IMG/VR virus record: IMGVR_UViG_3300025120_000045
Coordinates: 1 to 62,240 of that record
Direction: 5' to 3' (one strand)
Source: a virus
DNA: 62,240 nucleotides
Shown: piece after piece, positions 42,688 through 51,915 of the stretch
How positions within the stretch are numbered: position 1 is the first letter of the stretch
Layout of the letters: each line of letters starts with the position of its first letter
The notes under the pieces: generated by a model
Told to the model about the DNA's origin: nothing
The model's input: the letters and a program-made list of their open reading frames with translations, nothing else
The model's database searches: none
Made by a program: the position numbers and the translations under genes

Positions 42688-42741
42688 ATTGCAAGAATCA
42701 AATTAAACAATTATAATTGTTACAAAGTAGGAGAGATAAAA

Positions 42742-44742
42742 ATGCCATTCCAAGTTTCACCAGGTGTAAATGTATCAGAGATAGATCTTACAACCGTAAT
42801 CCCTGCCGTTTCCACGACAGAAGGTGGCATAGCTGCCCACCTAAGATGGGGACCAGCATGTCAAAGAGTTTTAACGACATCAGAAGATGATCTAGTATCA
42901 AACTTTCAAAAACCATTAACAGCAAATACTGCTACAGACTTTTTTGTAGCAAGTAACTTTCTTGCTTATGGTAACGCATTATATGTTGTAAGAGTAGTAA
43001 ACGAATCTACTGCTGATGCTACATCTAAAGCAACAAATGCAACTGCTGCTAATACATCTGCTGCATTCTTATTATTAAAGAATGAAAAAGATTATGATGA
43101 GCAATATAGCACAGGTATATCTGGATTTGGAGCATGGGCTGCAAGATATCCTGGAGCATTAGGAAACAGTTTAAAAGTTTCAGTATGTCCAAGTTCGAAC
43201 GCATACGAATCAACAATTACAGGTAACATAGCTGTTACAAATAGTTCAAAAACAGTTAATGGTGTTCCAACAACAGGATCAGGAGCCAATGGAGGTGGTA
43301 CTGCTGCAACTGCATTTTCTAGTGAGTTAAAGGTTGGAGACACATTACTATTAGGTCCTGATAAATTTCCAGGTAAAGTTGCATCTATTTCAAACAATAG
43401 TGTATTAACATTATCCACAAAATATTTAGGAAACACAGTTTCACAATATGGTACTGCTGCTACACACAGTGCTTCTGCTTCTGGAGCAACTAGAAGATGG
43501 GAGTTCTTTAGTAACTTTGATAAAGCACCATCAACAACTGCATATGCAAATACAGTTGGAGGTACTGGTGATGAACTTCACGTAGTTGTTGCTGATGAAG
43601 ATGGCGAGTGGTCTGGTGTTAAAGACACTGTACTAGAATCATTTGGTAACTTGAGTTTTGCATCTGATGCTAAGAATGAAGATGGATCAGTCAATTTCTA
43701 TAAAGAAGTTATTAATCAACAATCAAAATATTTATTCTGGGCTGCACATGACGGTTCAACAAATGCAGGTTCGGCTGCTGCTGGTACAACATTCAGTGGT
43801 GATCCATTACCTGATACTAAAAGTTTAAGTAGAGGTAGAGATGGATCTGCTCCAAGAAATGCAGATTACATTGAAGGATACAACTACTTTAAAAGTGCTG
43901 AAGATGTAGATGTATCTATAATAATAAATTCAGCTCGAAATCAAGTAGTAACAGAACATAATATAAGCAACATTGCTGAGTCAAGAAAAGATTGTGTAGT
44001 TGTTCTATCACCTGAAAGGGCTGATGTTGTAAACAACAATACATATTCAGGCAAAGAAGCTGAAGATGTTGTTGCATTTAGAGATAGCTTACCATCAACT
44101 TCATACGCTGTTATGGATAGTGGATGGAAGTATCAATACGATAAATTTAATGATCTTCAAAGATATATTCCAGCAAATGGAGATACAGCTGGTCTAATGG
44201 TTAGAACAGATACTACTAGAGATCCTTGGTATTCACCAGCTGGATTCAATAGAGGTATTATGAAGAACGTAACTAGATTAGCATTCAATCCAAATAAAGC
44301 AGAAAGAGATCTACTTTATAAAAATGGTGTTAACCCAGTCACTTCTTTCCCAGGGTCTGGAACAATATTATTTGGAGACAAAACATTATTAGAAAAGCCA
44401 AGTGCATTCGATAGAATTAATGTAAGAAGATTATTCATAGTTCTTGAGAAAGCAATTTCAACTGCTGCTAAATTTACTCTCTTTGAGTTCAATGATGCAT
44501 TTACTAGATCACAGTTTGTTCAACTAGTCGAGCCATTCTTGAGAGATGTACAAAGTAGAAGAGGTATTCAAGACTTCAGAGTAGTTTGTGATGAAACAAA
44601 CAATACTCCACAAGTAATTGATACTAATAGATTTGTTGGTGATATATTCATTAAACCAAGTAGATCTATAAACTTCATTCAACTTAACTTTGTAGCTGTA
44701 AGAACTGGTGTTGAATTTTCTGAAGTAGTTGGTCAATTTTAA
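42742..44742 (+). CDS. 18: gp18 tail sheath
   Basis: 666 residues (T4: 659). The start SPGVNVSEIDLTTVIPAVST, the Ala/Gly-rich insertion in the first third, and the C-terminal block FTLFEFNDAFTRSQFVQLVEP with GDIFIKPSRSINFIQLNFVAV are diagnostic. It forms the contractile sheath. The 5' end is locally more GC-rich. Strong GGAGAG site. Confidence 0.97.
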   Translation: MPFQVSPGVNVSEIDLTTVIPAVSTTEGGIAAHLRWGPACQRVLTTSEDDLVSNFQKPLTANTATDFFVASNFLAYGNALYVVRVVNESTADATSKATNATAANTSAAFLLLKNEKDYDEQYSTGISGFGAWAARYPGALGNSLKVSVCPSSNAYESTITGNIAVTNSSKTVNGVPTTGSGANGGGTAATAFSSELKVGDTLLLGPDKFPGKVASISNNSVLTLSTKYLGNTVSQYGTAATHSASASGATRRWEFFSNFDKAPSTTAYANTVGGTGDELHVVVADEDGEWSGVKDTVLESFGNLSFASDAKNEDGSVNFYKEVINQQSKYLFWAAHDGSTNAGSAAAGTTFSGDPLPDTKSLSRGRDGSAPRNADYIEGYNYFKSAEDVDVSIIINSARNQVVTEHNISNIAESRKDCVVVLSPERADVVNNNTYSGKEAEDVVAFRDSLPSTSYAVMDSGWKYQYDKFNDLQRYIPANGDTAGLMVRTDTTRDPWYSPAGFNRGIMKNVTRLAFNPNKAERDLLYKNGVNPVTSFPGSGTILFGDKTLLEKPSAFDRINVRRLFIVLEKAISTAAKFTLFEFNDAFTRSQFVQLVEPFLRDVQSRRGIQDFRVVCDETNNTPQVIDTNRFVGDIFIKPSRSINFIQLNFVAVRTGVEFSEVVGQF

Positions 44743-44750
44743 CATAAATA
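44743..44750 (+). promoter_or_regulatory. Late-promoter-like CATAAATA before gp19
   Basis: One mismatch from consensus, 18 bases before ATG 44768. Confidence 0.5.
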
Positions 44751-44767
44751 TTAGTAGGAGAAAATAG

Positions 44768-45316
44768 ATGGCATTCAATATTAACTTATTTGCAGGAGCA
44801 CTAAAATTAGGAGGAGCAAGAACCTCCTTATTCCAAGTGAACATATCAAATCCAGCTAACGCTGTTGCTGATATTCAAGTCCCATTTTTAGCAAGAGCTG
44901 CACAAATTCCAGCTGCTACAATTGCACCCTTAGATGTTCCATATTTTGGCAGACAATTAAGACTTGCTGGAAATAGAACATTTGCTGATTGGAACGTAAC
45001 TATATTAAATGATGAAGATATGTCTATTAGAAACTCTATGGAAGAGTGGTCTAATAACATTAACGGTTTTCAAACAAACCTAAGAAAGTTTGGAGCTTCT
45101 TCACCAGCTTTATATAAGTCTACTGCACAAGTAACGCAATTTAGTAAAACTGGAGTTCCACTCAGAGTATATAACTTCGTTGGTATATTCCCAACTGAAA
45201 TATCTACTATAGAAATGGATTGGGGTACAGACGCGGTAAGTGAGTTTACTGTTAGTTTCACATACGATTATTGGGAAGTTTCTGGTGGTATCACTGGCAA
45301 TGCTGGTGGTATTTAA
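44768..45316 (+). CDS. 19: gp19 tail tube
   Basis: 182 residues (T4: 163). Typical tube order: SLFQVNISNPANAVAD, PFLARAAQIPAATIAPLDVP, YFGRQLRLAGNRTFADWNVT, then SMEEWSNNINGF and the final TEISTIEMDWGTDAVSEF. It polymerises on gp48/gp54 inside the sheath. It has its own late-type element and AGGAG site. Confidence 0.97.
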   Translation: MAFNINLFAGALKLGGARTSLFQVNISNPANAVADIQVPFLARAAQIPAATIAPLDVPYFGRQLRLAGNRTFADWNVTILNDEDMSIRNSMEEWSNNINGFQTNLRKFGASSPALYKSTAQVTQFSKTGVPLRVYNFVGIFPTEISTIEMDWGTDAVSEFTVSFTYDYWEVSGGITGNAGGI

Positions 45317-45337
45317 AGCAATTTAATTGAAAAAGTA

Positions 45338-45367
45338 TTGGACTAATAAATAGATTTGTAGTACAAT
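45338..45367 (+). promoter_or_regulatory. sigma70-like promoter for gp20
   Basis: TTGGAC (45338-45343), 18-base spacer, TACAAT (45362-45367). An AATAAATA late-like site lies in the spacer, so dual use is possible. Confidence 0.4.
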
Positions 45368-45385
45368 ACTCTTAAAGGAATAGTT

Positions 45386-47047
45386 ATGGCAATAGAATTG
45401 TTTGGCTTTCGCATTGGTCGAAAGGAAGATGAACAGAAATTAAAAGACGATAATCTTAAATCGTTTGTTCCACCAACTACGGATGATGGAGCAATTGAAA
45501 TTGCAGCGGGCGGTGCTTACGGTACATATGTAGACCTTGAGGGTTCAGCAAAATCAGAAGCAGAATTAGTTACAAGATATAGAGAAATGTCACTCCAACC
45601 GGAATGTGATTCTGCTATTGATGATATTGTAAACGAAGCTATAGTATACAACGAAAAGGAACCAGCGGTTTCAATTGTATTAGATGATCTCAAAGTAAGT
45701 AATTCAATAAAAAATAAAATTAGAGAAGAGTATAACAAAATACTTATGATGTTAAACTTTACTACTAATGCTTACGATCTATTCAGAAAATGGTATATTG
45801 ATGGTAGATTATATTATCATTTAGTTATTGATGAAAGTAATCCAAGATTAGGTATTCAAGAATTAAGATATATTGATCCAAGAAAAATTAGAAAGATAAA
45901 GCAAGCTATCAAAAGAAAAGATGATCAGATGGATGCTATTGTTACTAAAGGATATAATGAGTATTACATATATCACCCAAGAGGAATCAATAGAGCAAAC
46001 CAAGGATTAAAAATATCCAAAGATAGTATTTCATATACACATAGTGGTTTATTAGATCAAAGAATGTTATTAGTTCTTGGTCATCTACACAAAGCAATTA
46101 AGCCATTAAATCAATTAAGAATGTTAGAAGATGCTACTGTAATTTACAGATTAGCAAGAGCACCTGAAAGAAGAATCTTTTATATAGATGTTGGTAATTT
46201 ACCTAAAGTAAAAGCTGAACAGTATCTAAGAGATATGATGGTTAAGCATAAGAATAAATTAGTATATGATGCATCTACAGGTGAAGTCAGAGACGATAGA
46301 AAGTTTATGACTATGTTAGAAGATTTTTGGTTACCAAGAAGAGAAGGTGGTAAAGGTACAGAGATTACAACATTGCCTGGAGGACAAAATCTAGGTGAAA
46401 TGGATGATGTAGATTACTTTAAGAAAAAACTATACAAAGCACTTAATGTTCCTATAACAAGAATGGAATCTGAAACTAATTTTAATCTTGGTAGAGCATC
46501 TGAAATTACTAGAGATGAATTAAAGTTTACAAAGTTTGTACAAAGACTAAGAAATAAATTTACTACTCTATTTGATAATATTCTTGAAATACAATTAGTA
46601 TTAACAGGAGTTACTACCAGAGCTGAGTTCAAAGAAATGAAAGAGCATATACATTATGACTTCTTAGAAGATAATCATTTCACTGAATTAAAGTATGGTG
46701 AAATTATGGGTGATAGATTAAGATTACTTGGTGAAGTTGATGCATTTGTTGGTAAGTATTTTAGTAAAGAATATGTTCGTAAATCAGTGTTGAGAATGAA
46801 TGAAGATGAGATAGAAAAAGAAGAGGACAGGATGAAGACAGAACTTCAAGACGAGCCAGAAGAAGATGGTGAAGATCAACAACAAGATCAACAGCCAGAG
46901 CCAGAACCAGAACCAGAGCCTGAGCAACCTCAAGAAAGTTTTCAAGCTGCCAATACAATATCTGAAGAAGAGAAATCATTAGTAAATAGTATGACTAAGA
47001 TTATTGAAGAAACTTTAGATGATAAGGCAGAAGAAGATGGAAAATGA
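45386..47047 (+). CDS. 20: gp20 portal protein
   Basis: 553 residues (T4: 524). Diagnostic blocks are AYGTYVDLEGSAKSEAELVT, REMSLQPECDSAIDDIVNEA, IYRLARAPERRIFYIDVGNLP and LEDFWLPRREGGKGTEI. The C-terminus adds an acidic Glu/Gln/Pro tract with alternating Pro-Glu repeats (about 490-515). Portal dodecamer at the head vertex. It overlaps the collagen-like gene by 11 bases. Confidence 0.97.
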   Translation: MAIELFGFRIGRKEDEQKLKDDNLKSFVPPTTDDGAIEIAAGGAYGTYVDLEGSAKSEAELVTRYREMSLQPECDSAIDDIVNEAIVYNEKEPAVSIVLDDLKVSNSIKNKIREEYNKILMMLNFTTNAYDLFRKWYIDGRLYYHLVIDESNPRLGIQELRYIDPRKIRKIKQAIKRKDDQMDAIVTKGYNEYYIYHPRGINRANQGLKISKDSISYTHSGLLDQRMLLVLGHLHKAIKPLNQLRMLEDATVIYRLARAPERRIFYIDVGNLPKVKAEQYLRDMMVKHKNKLVYDASTGEVRDDRKFMTMLEDFWLPRREGGKGTEITTLPGGQNLGEMDDVDYFKKKLYKALNVPITRMESETNFNLGRASEITRDELKFTKFVQRLRNKFTTLFDNILEIQLVLTGVTTRAEFKEMKEHIHYDFLEDNHFTELKYGEIMGDRLRLLGEVDAFVGKYFSKEYVRKSVLRMNEDEIEKEEDRMKTELQDEPEEDGEDQQQDQQPEPEPEPEPEQPQESFQAANTISEEEKSLVNSMTKIIEETLDDKAEEDGK

Positions 47048-49283
47048 CATCAAAAATGCTAAGGTCCTTGCTACATCACTAGCATTTACTAAACAAGAAA
47101 TTAAAAAACTTAGAGCTGATTTTAGTAACTACAAACTAAATGAAGATAAATTACCTCGTGGTCCAAAAGGAGATATTGGACCTCAAGGACCTAAAGGCGA
47201 ATCTGGTCCAGATAGAAAAATCATAATAGAAGCAAAAGGTCCTGTTGGACCAAAAGGAGATAAAGGTGAAGCTGGTAGAGCTATCAATGCAGCTTTTATT
47301 GAAGAAGGTAAATTACACTTAAATTACACAGATGGAGAAACAGCTGATATTGGATCTATTGTAGGTCCAAGAGGTGGTCAAGGTATACCAGGACAAAAAG
47401 GTGAAAGAGGATTAATTGGTGAAGAAGGAAAACAAGGATCTAAAGGTGAAGTAGGACCACGTGGTACTATTGGACCAAGAGGATTACTTGGTGAACAAGG
47501 ACCAATTGGACCAATAGGACCAATTGGATTACAAGGCGATAAAGGAGAAAAAGGTGATAAAGGTGAACAGGGTGAACCCGGTATACAGGGCATACAAGGA
47601 CTACAAGGACTTATCGGACCGAGAGGCGAGACGGGCGAGCGAGGTACAATTGGGCCACAAGGATTACAAGGACCTAGTGGAAAAGATGGTACGTCGGTAG
47701 ATCTTAAACCTCTTAAAGACGAATTAACAGTTGATCTACAATCTTTTAAAAATAATATAAGTGCAAGTATAACTAGAAGAAACTTAGCAAGTAGTGGTGC
47801 TGGTGGTGGTATAGGACCAAGACCTAAAACAACATTACATGTTAGAGATATACTTCCAGAGTCAAATGTAACATTTAATTTAGGATCCGAAGAAAAAAGA
47901 TTTAAAGATTTATTCTTATCTGGTAATACATTATCTCTTGGAGCAACAGAAATAAAAGCATCTGCAGATGGTGGTATTGAACTACCTGCAGTTGAAGCTA
48001 ATACAATGTTGGTGATGAACCCAGCTAGTTATCAACTTTTTACAACTAAAGTAATTACTAAAACATCTGCTCATCCATATACTGGTCAAGGTTCAAGTTT
48101 AGCTTATTCAATAAACGGTAAAGAGTCACCTTCATTAATTCTTGTACCAAATATGACTTACAGGTTTGATCAATCTGATAGTTCAAATGGAAGTCATCCA
48201 CTAAGATTTTACAAAGATGCAGCTAAAAGTACATCTCATACTACAGGTGTAACAACAAATGGAACACCTGGATCAGCAGGCGCTTATACACAAATAGTTA
48301 TAACAGAAACTACACCAACAGTATTCTATCAATGTTCTTCTCATGCACATATGGGAAGTGTTGCGACTACAACAGTAGGTACAATACAACAACAAGATAT
48401 AACAAACGCTGTTAATGATTTAATAGATGCAGCTCCATCACAACTTAATACGTTAAATGAGTTAGCTGCTGCATTAGGAGATGATGCTAATTTTGCTACC
48501 GCAATTACCTTATTAATTAATGACAGAGCACAGGTTGCAAATGTTGCTTCATTAGCTGCATTAGCAAATACAAATTCAGGAATAGCATTACTTAATACAA
48601 ACTTAGTTGGATCCAACACAGCACTTAGAACATTAATTAGTGATAGAGCTCAAGTTGCTAATGTTGCAAGTTTAGCTGCACTTGCTAATACTAATCTAGC
48701 TATTGGTAATCTAAACACTAACTTAACTGGAAGTAATACTGCATTAAGATTATTAATAAACGATAGAGCACAAATTGCGAATGTTGCTTCTTTGGCTGCT
48801 TTAGCGAATACAAATGCAGCAATAGGAAATTTAAATACAAATCTTGGAGGTACTAATACAGCTATAAGAACTTTAGTTAGTGATAGATTACAAGTTGCAA
48901 ATGCTTCAGCTACTTTTACTACAAAAGCATATGCAGCTGCTAACTCATATGTTAATTCTACATTTGTTAAACCAGATGCAACAAATATAAGTTTTTCTGG
49001 ACAATCAGTAACAATCACTGGTAACTTAATAGTGCAAGGTACAACCACACAAACAACAACTTCAAGTTCAAATGTTGAGAGTGCATTTATGATACTTAAT
49101 GCTGGTTTAGATGGAACACCAAGTAATGATGCTGGTATAAAAGTAAATAGAGGAAATCAAGCAAATGTTGAAATAAGATTTAACGAAACAGGAAATAAAT
49201 TTGAATTTACTAACGACGGTACAACATTTAATGAGCTAGGATCTGTTAGTGATTCGTTAGCTTTTGCTATAGCTTTGGGATAA
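47037..49283 (+). CDS. Collagen-like fibre protein with cupredoxin domain
   Basis: 748 residues from ATG 47037 (preceded by AGAAG; 47019 is an in-frame alternative). Domains in order: a short helix, then Gly-X-Y collagen repeats (about 40-217, with two interruptions and many GPKGD/GPRG units), then a beta spacer. Next is a cupredoxin-like domain with H387 (SHPLRFY), C433, H436 and M439 in YQCSSHAHMG. Three and a half 40-residue VANVASLAALANTN repeats follow, then a C-terminal cap ending AFAIALG. It probably forms a trimeric fibre on the virion. It interrupts the usual gp20-to-gp67 order. Confidence 0.85.
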   Translation: MENDIKNAKVLATSLAFTKQEIKKLRADFSNYKLNEDKLPRGPKGDIGPQGPKGESGPDRKIIIEAKGPVGPKGDKGEAGRAINAAFIEEGKLHLNYTDGETADIGSIVGPRGGQGIPGQKGERGLIGEEGKQGSKGEVGPRGTIGPRGLLGEQGPIGPIGPIGLQGDKGEKGDKGEQGEPGIQGIQGLQGLIGPRGETGERGTIGPQGLQGPSGKDGTSVDLKPLKDELTVDLQSFKNNISASITRRNLASSGAGGGIGPRPKTTLHVRDILPESNVTFNLGSEEKRFKDLFLSGNTLSLGATEIKASADGGIELPAVEANTMLVMNPASYQLFTTKVITKTSAHPYTGQGSSLAYSINGKESPSLILVPNMTYRFDQSDSSNGSHPLRFYKDAAKSTSHTTGVTTNGTPGSAGAYTQIVITETTPTVFYQCSSHAHMGSVATTTVGTIQQQDITNAVNDLIDAAPSQLNTLNELAAALGDDANFATAITLLINDRAQVANVASLAALANTNSGIALLNTNLVGSNTALRTLISDRAQVANVASLAALANTNLAIGNLNTNLTGSNTALRLLINDRAQIANVASLAALANTNAAIGNLNTNLGGTNTAIRTLVSDRLQVANASATFTTKAYAAANSYVNSTFVKPDATNISFSGQSVTITGNLIVQGTTTQTTTSSSNVESAFMILNAGLDGTPSNDAGIKVNRGNQANVEIRFNETGNKFEFTNDGTTFNELGSVSDSLAFAIALG
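48522..48905 (+). repeat. 120-bp coding repeats shared with the gene at 18522
   Basis: Units start at 48522, 48642, 48762 and 48882 (last partial), exactly 120 bases apart. Each encodes DRAQVANVASLAALANTN and a variable second half with LNTNL-x-x-x-NTA. Confidence 0.9.
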
Positions 49284-49294
49284 ATAGATAAATA
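49279..49294 (+). promoter_or_regulatory. Two overlapping-array GATAAATA late-like sites
   Basis: GATAAATA at 49279-49286 and 49287-49294, directly adjacent, 17 bases before ATG 49311. Confidence 0.45.
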
Positions 49295-49310
49295 AAAGTA
49301 AAGGACAATT

Positions 49311-50168
49311 ATGGGCGGTTTATCAAGAATTAGATTAGATGGTATTGCAAACAATGCTGTCGCAAATACCAATATAGTAGATGGTGCTGTAGGCGCTGCC
49401 GAAATAGCAACAGGTGCTGTAAAAGCAACTGAAGTTGCTGCAGGTGGTATTGCAGCTAATACAGCTTTTGGTTCAGGAGTAATAACAGCACATGCTATTG
49501 CAACTGGTAATGTTGGAAAAACAGAATTAAGATCAAGTGATCTTTTAACAGCTAATACACAATTCAATGCAGGTATTATTACAGCACATGCTATTGCAAC
49601 AGGCGCAGTAGGACCAACCGAGTTAGCAACAGGTGCAGTAAGTGCAAATACTAAAATAGCTGCAAATATAATAGATGCAAGTAATATAAAAGCTGGTGCT
49701 GTTGGAGCATCAGAATTAGCAACAGGTGCAGTAAGTGCAAATACTAAAATGGGTGCTGATGTAGTTGGTGCCAGAGAACTTAGAATAGGTAATGTAGCTG
49801 CAGCAAATGGAGTTTTTACTCATAACAGTGCAACATATGCTAAAGCTCAATTAGGTAGAGTTGAGAGTGTAACTGTTGGTGGTGCAAACGTGACTATAGA
49901 TTTTGCAAATGCAAACATATTTAATTTGACACTTGGTGCAAGTACAAGATTAGGAAGACCAGCCAACGTTGCAGTTGGTCAAGCAGGAACAATATTTGTG
50001 ACGCAGGACGGAACTGGATCCAGAACATTGAGTTATTCAACAGTGTGGGATTTTATTGGAGGTACAGCTCCAACATTAACAACAACTGCAGCTGGTGTTG
50101 ATAGAATTGATTATGTAGTATATTCAACAGCAAGAATCCAAGCAGTCGCCTCACTAGCTTATAGTTAG
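49311..50168 (+). CDS. Short tail fibre with stalk repeats (paralogue of 32333)
   Basis: 285 residues. The head GGLSRIRLDGIANNAVANTN, in parts, is followed by the TGAVGPTELATGAVSANTK stalk (about 25-165). The tip shares QDGTGSRTLSYSTVWDF with 31474 and 32333. Stretches of the stalk are nearly identical at DNA level to 33000-33180. Likely an alternative or accessory fibre. It lies in the second fibre module behind the collagen-like gene. Confidence 0.8.
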   Translation: MGGLSRIRLDGIANNAVANTNIVDGAVGAAEIATGAVKATEVAAGGIAANTAFGSGVITAHAIATGNVGKTELRSSDLLTANTQFNAGIITAHAIATGAVGPTELATGAVSANTKIAANIIDASNIKAGAVGASELATGAVSANTKMGADVVGARELRIGNVAAANGVFTHNSATYAKAQLGRVESVTVGGANVTIDFANANIFNLTLGASTRLGRPANVAVGQAGTIFVTQDGTGSRTLSYSTVWDFIGGTAPTLTTTAAGVDRIDYVVYSTARIQAVASLAYS

Positions 50169-50176
50169 GAGCTCAT

Positions 50177-50956
50177 ATGAGTATTTACAGAAATCATTTA
50201 CCACTTATGGGTGCATCAACTGGTGGAGACTATGAGATTGGATTCTCTGGTCAATGGCAACGTTCTCAAGCAGATCACATGAAAAGATCATTTGGCTCTG
50301 GTGGTAATAGGAAAAAATATACATTGTCTGTATGGCTTAAATTGGGAGCTATGGACGGAGCTTCAGGGCAGCAGATTTTTACACAAAGAGGTTCCTATAC
50401 TAATCCAAATAACCAATTAGATAACTTTCAAATTGGTGAAGATAACGCAATGGCTTGTCAAAAAACTAATGGAGCTGGATCAAATGTAATGTCCGCAAAT
50501 TTTGCAGCATTTGTTCATGGAACTGCATGGATACATCACTTACTTGCAATTGATTCAACACAAAGTAATATTGCAAATGCAATCAAATACTATAGAGATG
50601 GTGTACAAATAACTAGTACAACCTATACTAATTATAATGGTGGTACTAATTATGAAGGACTTCACAATTCAGCTGGAGAACATAGAATAGGTATGTATTA
50701 TACAAATTATCATTATAATGGTTATATGGCTGATTATTATTTTATTGATGATCAAGCATTAACTCCATCAGATTTTACAGATGGAACTGGAGACGATATC
50801 TTACCAATAGAATATTCAGGCGCTTATGGAGAAACGAGCTTTTTTCTAAATTTTTCTAATGGTAGTGATTTAGGTGAGGATTTTAGTGGTGAGGATAATG
50901 ATTTTACTAATGTTGGGGTTTCTCAATCAACAGATACGCCATCTAATCCAGCTTAA
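50177..50956 (+). CDS. LamG-like adhesin (short)
   Basis: 259 residues forming one laminin-G-like jelly roll: RSFGSGGNRKKYTLSVWLKLG, in parts, then AWIHHLLAIDSTQ, IKYYRDGVQITS, YNGYMADYYFIDDQALTP and a final FSGEDNDFTNVGV. It matches the first domain of 33543 and 35000 but has no SPRY part. Candidate receptor-binding protein. It ends the second fibre module. Confidence 0.75.
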   Translation: MSIYRNHLPLMGASTGGDYEIGFSGQWQRSQADHMKRSFGSGGNRKKYTLSVWLKLGAMDGASGQQIFTQRGSYTNPNNQLDNFQIGEDNAMACQKTNGAGSNVMSANFAAFVHGTAWIHHLLAIDSTQSNIANAIKYYRDGVQITSTTYTNYNGGTNYEGLHNSAGEHRIGMYYTNYHYNGYMADYYFIDDQALTPSDFTDGTGDDILPIEYSGAYGETSFFLNFSNGSDLGEDFSGEDNDFTNVGVSQSTDTPSNPA

Positions 50957-50997
50957 ATATGACAGTAAAAGGAAATATAACTAAAACTCAAAAATAT

Positions 50998-51005
50998 TAT
51001 AAATA
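50998..51005 (+). promoter_or_regulatory. T4-type late promoter TATAAATA
   Basis: Exact match 21 bases before ATG 51027, at the start of the head operon. Confidence 0.8.
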
Positions 51006-51026
51006 GATTAAACAAGGAGATAAATT

Positions 51027-51296
51027 ATGGTACAACCAGTCGAAGTAAAAAATCCAGAAGTAATGCAAATGAAACACGACTCAGCAAAAGATGCTGTTAA
51101 TGCATTGAGCACTGGAGACACATCTGCATTTAAATCTGCAGTTAATGATATGCTGATGAATAAAGTTGCTGATTACCTTGATGTTAAAAAATTAGATGTT
51201 GCTCAGAATTTTTTGAAACCTAAAGTGGAAGATGACCAAGAAACTGAAGCTAGCGTCGAAGTACAAGACAAGGAGAAAAAGGATGCTGAAGTTTAA
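51027..51296 (+). CDS. Prohead core protein candidate (gp67-like)
   Basis: 89 residues: a helical first part (AKDAVNALSTGDTSAFKSAV, then MNKVADYLDVKKLDVAQ) and a highly acidic tail rich in Glu, Asp and Lys. Size, charge and position ahead of the prohead protease match T4 gp67 (80 residues, acidic core component). Direct similarity is weak, so the call leans on context. It overlaps the next gene by 14 bases. Confidence 0.55.
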   Translation: MVQPVEVKNPEVMQMKHDSAKDAVNALSTGDTSAFKSAVNDMLMNKVADYLDVKKLDVAQNFLKPKVEDDQETEASVEVQDKEKKDAEV

Positions 51297-51915
51297 ACAA
51301 ATTATAGAAAAAGCTAAAGTAAACGTCGGTGGTCCTTCTGCTGATTATGCTATAGCCAACTATCAAGATGATGATGATGAGGCAAAAGATATTAAGCCAA
51401 GAAGTCAAGGAGAAGTTGACTTTAGAGATAAACATACAATTACAACAACAAAACATCCTGTAGCTGAGCCTGGACAATCAGGACCTGCTACAACAAAGCA
51501 TGCTGGTGATCATAAAGGTCACGATGGTGAGCCAGGAGAAAGAGAAGTTGTTAAGTCTAAAGGTAAAACATTCAAAGAGTTAAGAGCAACAAAGAAAGCT
51601 ATTGCAACAGCCAAAGCAAACAAATCTGCTGGTGAAATGCAAATGAAAAAAATTAAGGAAGAAGTTGAAGAAGTTGAAGATCTTGATGAGAATGTAATGG
51701 TAAGGATAAAGATGAAGAATATTGCTAAAAGCAAAACACCAGTTAGTTATAAATTTAAAAATGGTAAATCAATGACAGTTGATCCAGACCAAGCAAAAAT
51801 GATTCATAAAGCATTACAAGGTGTTAAAGGTCCAAGTTTAAAAGCAATGTCAAATGACATAATGTCTAGCCCAGCTGGCTTTATGAAGGCACTTGCATTT
51901 GCGGAGAGAAAATAA
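51283..51915 (+). CDS. Prohead core/scaffold-associated protein
   Basis: 210 residues from ATG 51283, chosen for its AAGGAG site; the longer frame to 51232 lacks one. Lys/Glu-rich with a helical REVVKSKGKTFKELRATKKA segment and an acidic EEVEEVEDLDEN stretch. The C-terminal domain reads VSYKFKNGKSMTVDPDQAKMI and PAGFMKALAF. It fills the gp68 position of the T4 head operon, but the family is not recognised. It is probably packed in the prohead core and cleaved by gp21. Confidence 0.6.
   Translation: MLKFKQIIEKAKVNVGGPSADYAIANYQDDDDEAKDIKPRSQGEVDFRDKHTITTTKHPVAEPGQSGPATTKHAGDHKGHDGEPGEREVVKSKGKTFKELRATKKAIATAKANKSAGEMQMKKIKEEVEEVEDLDENVMVRIKMKNIAKSKTPVSYKFKNGKSMTVDPDQAKMIHKALQGVKGPSLKAMSNDIMSSPAGFMKALAFAERK

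Noticed and set aside
47378-47593. Minus-strand Pro/Ser/Cys-rich ORF
   Set aside because: Exact antisense of collagen Gly-X-Y codons, so a composition artefact.
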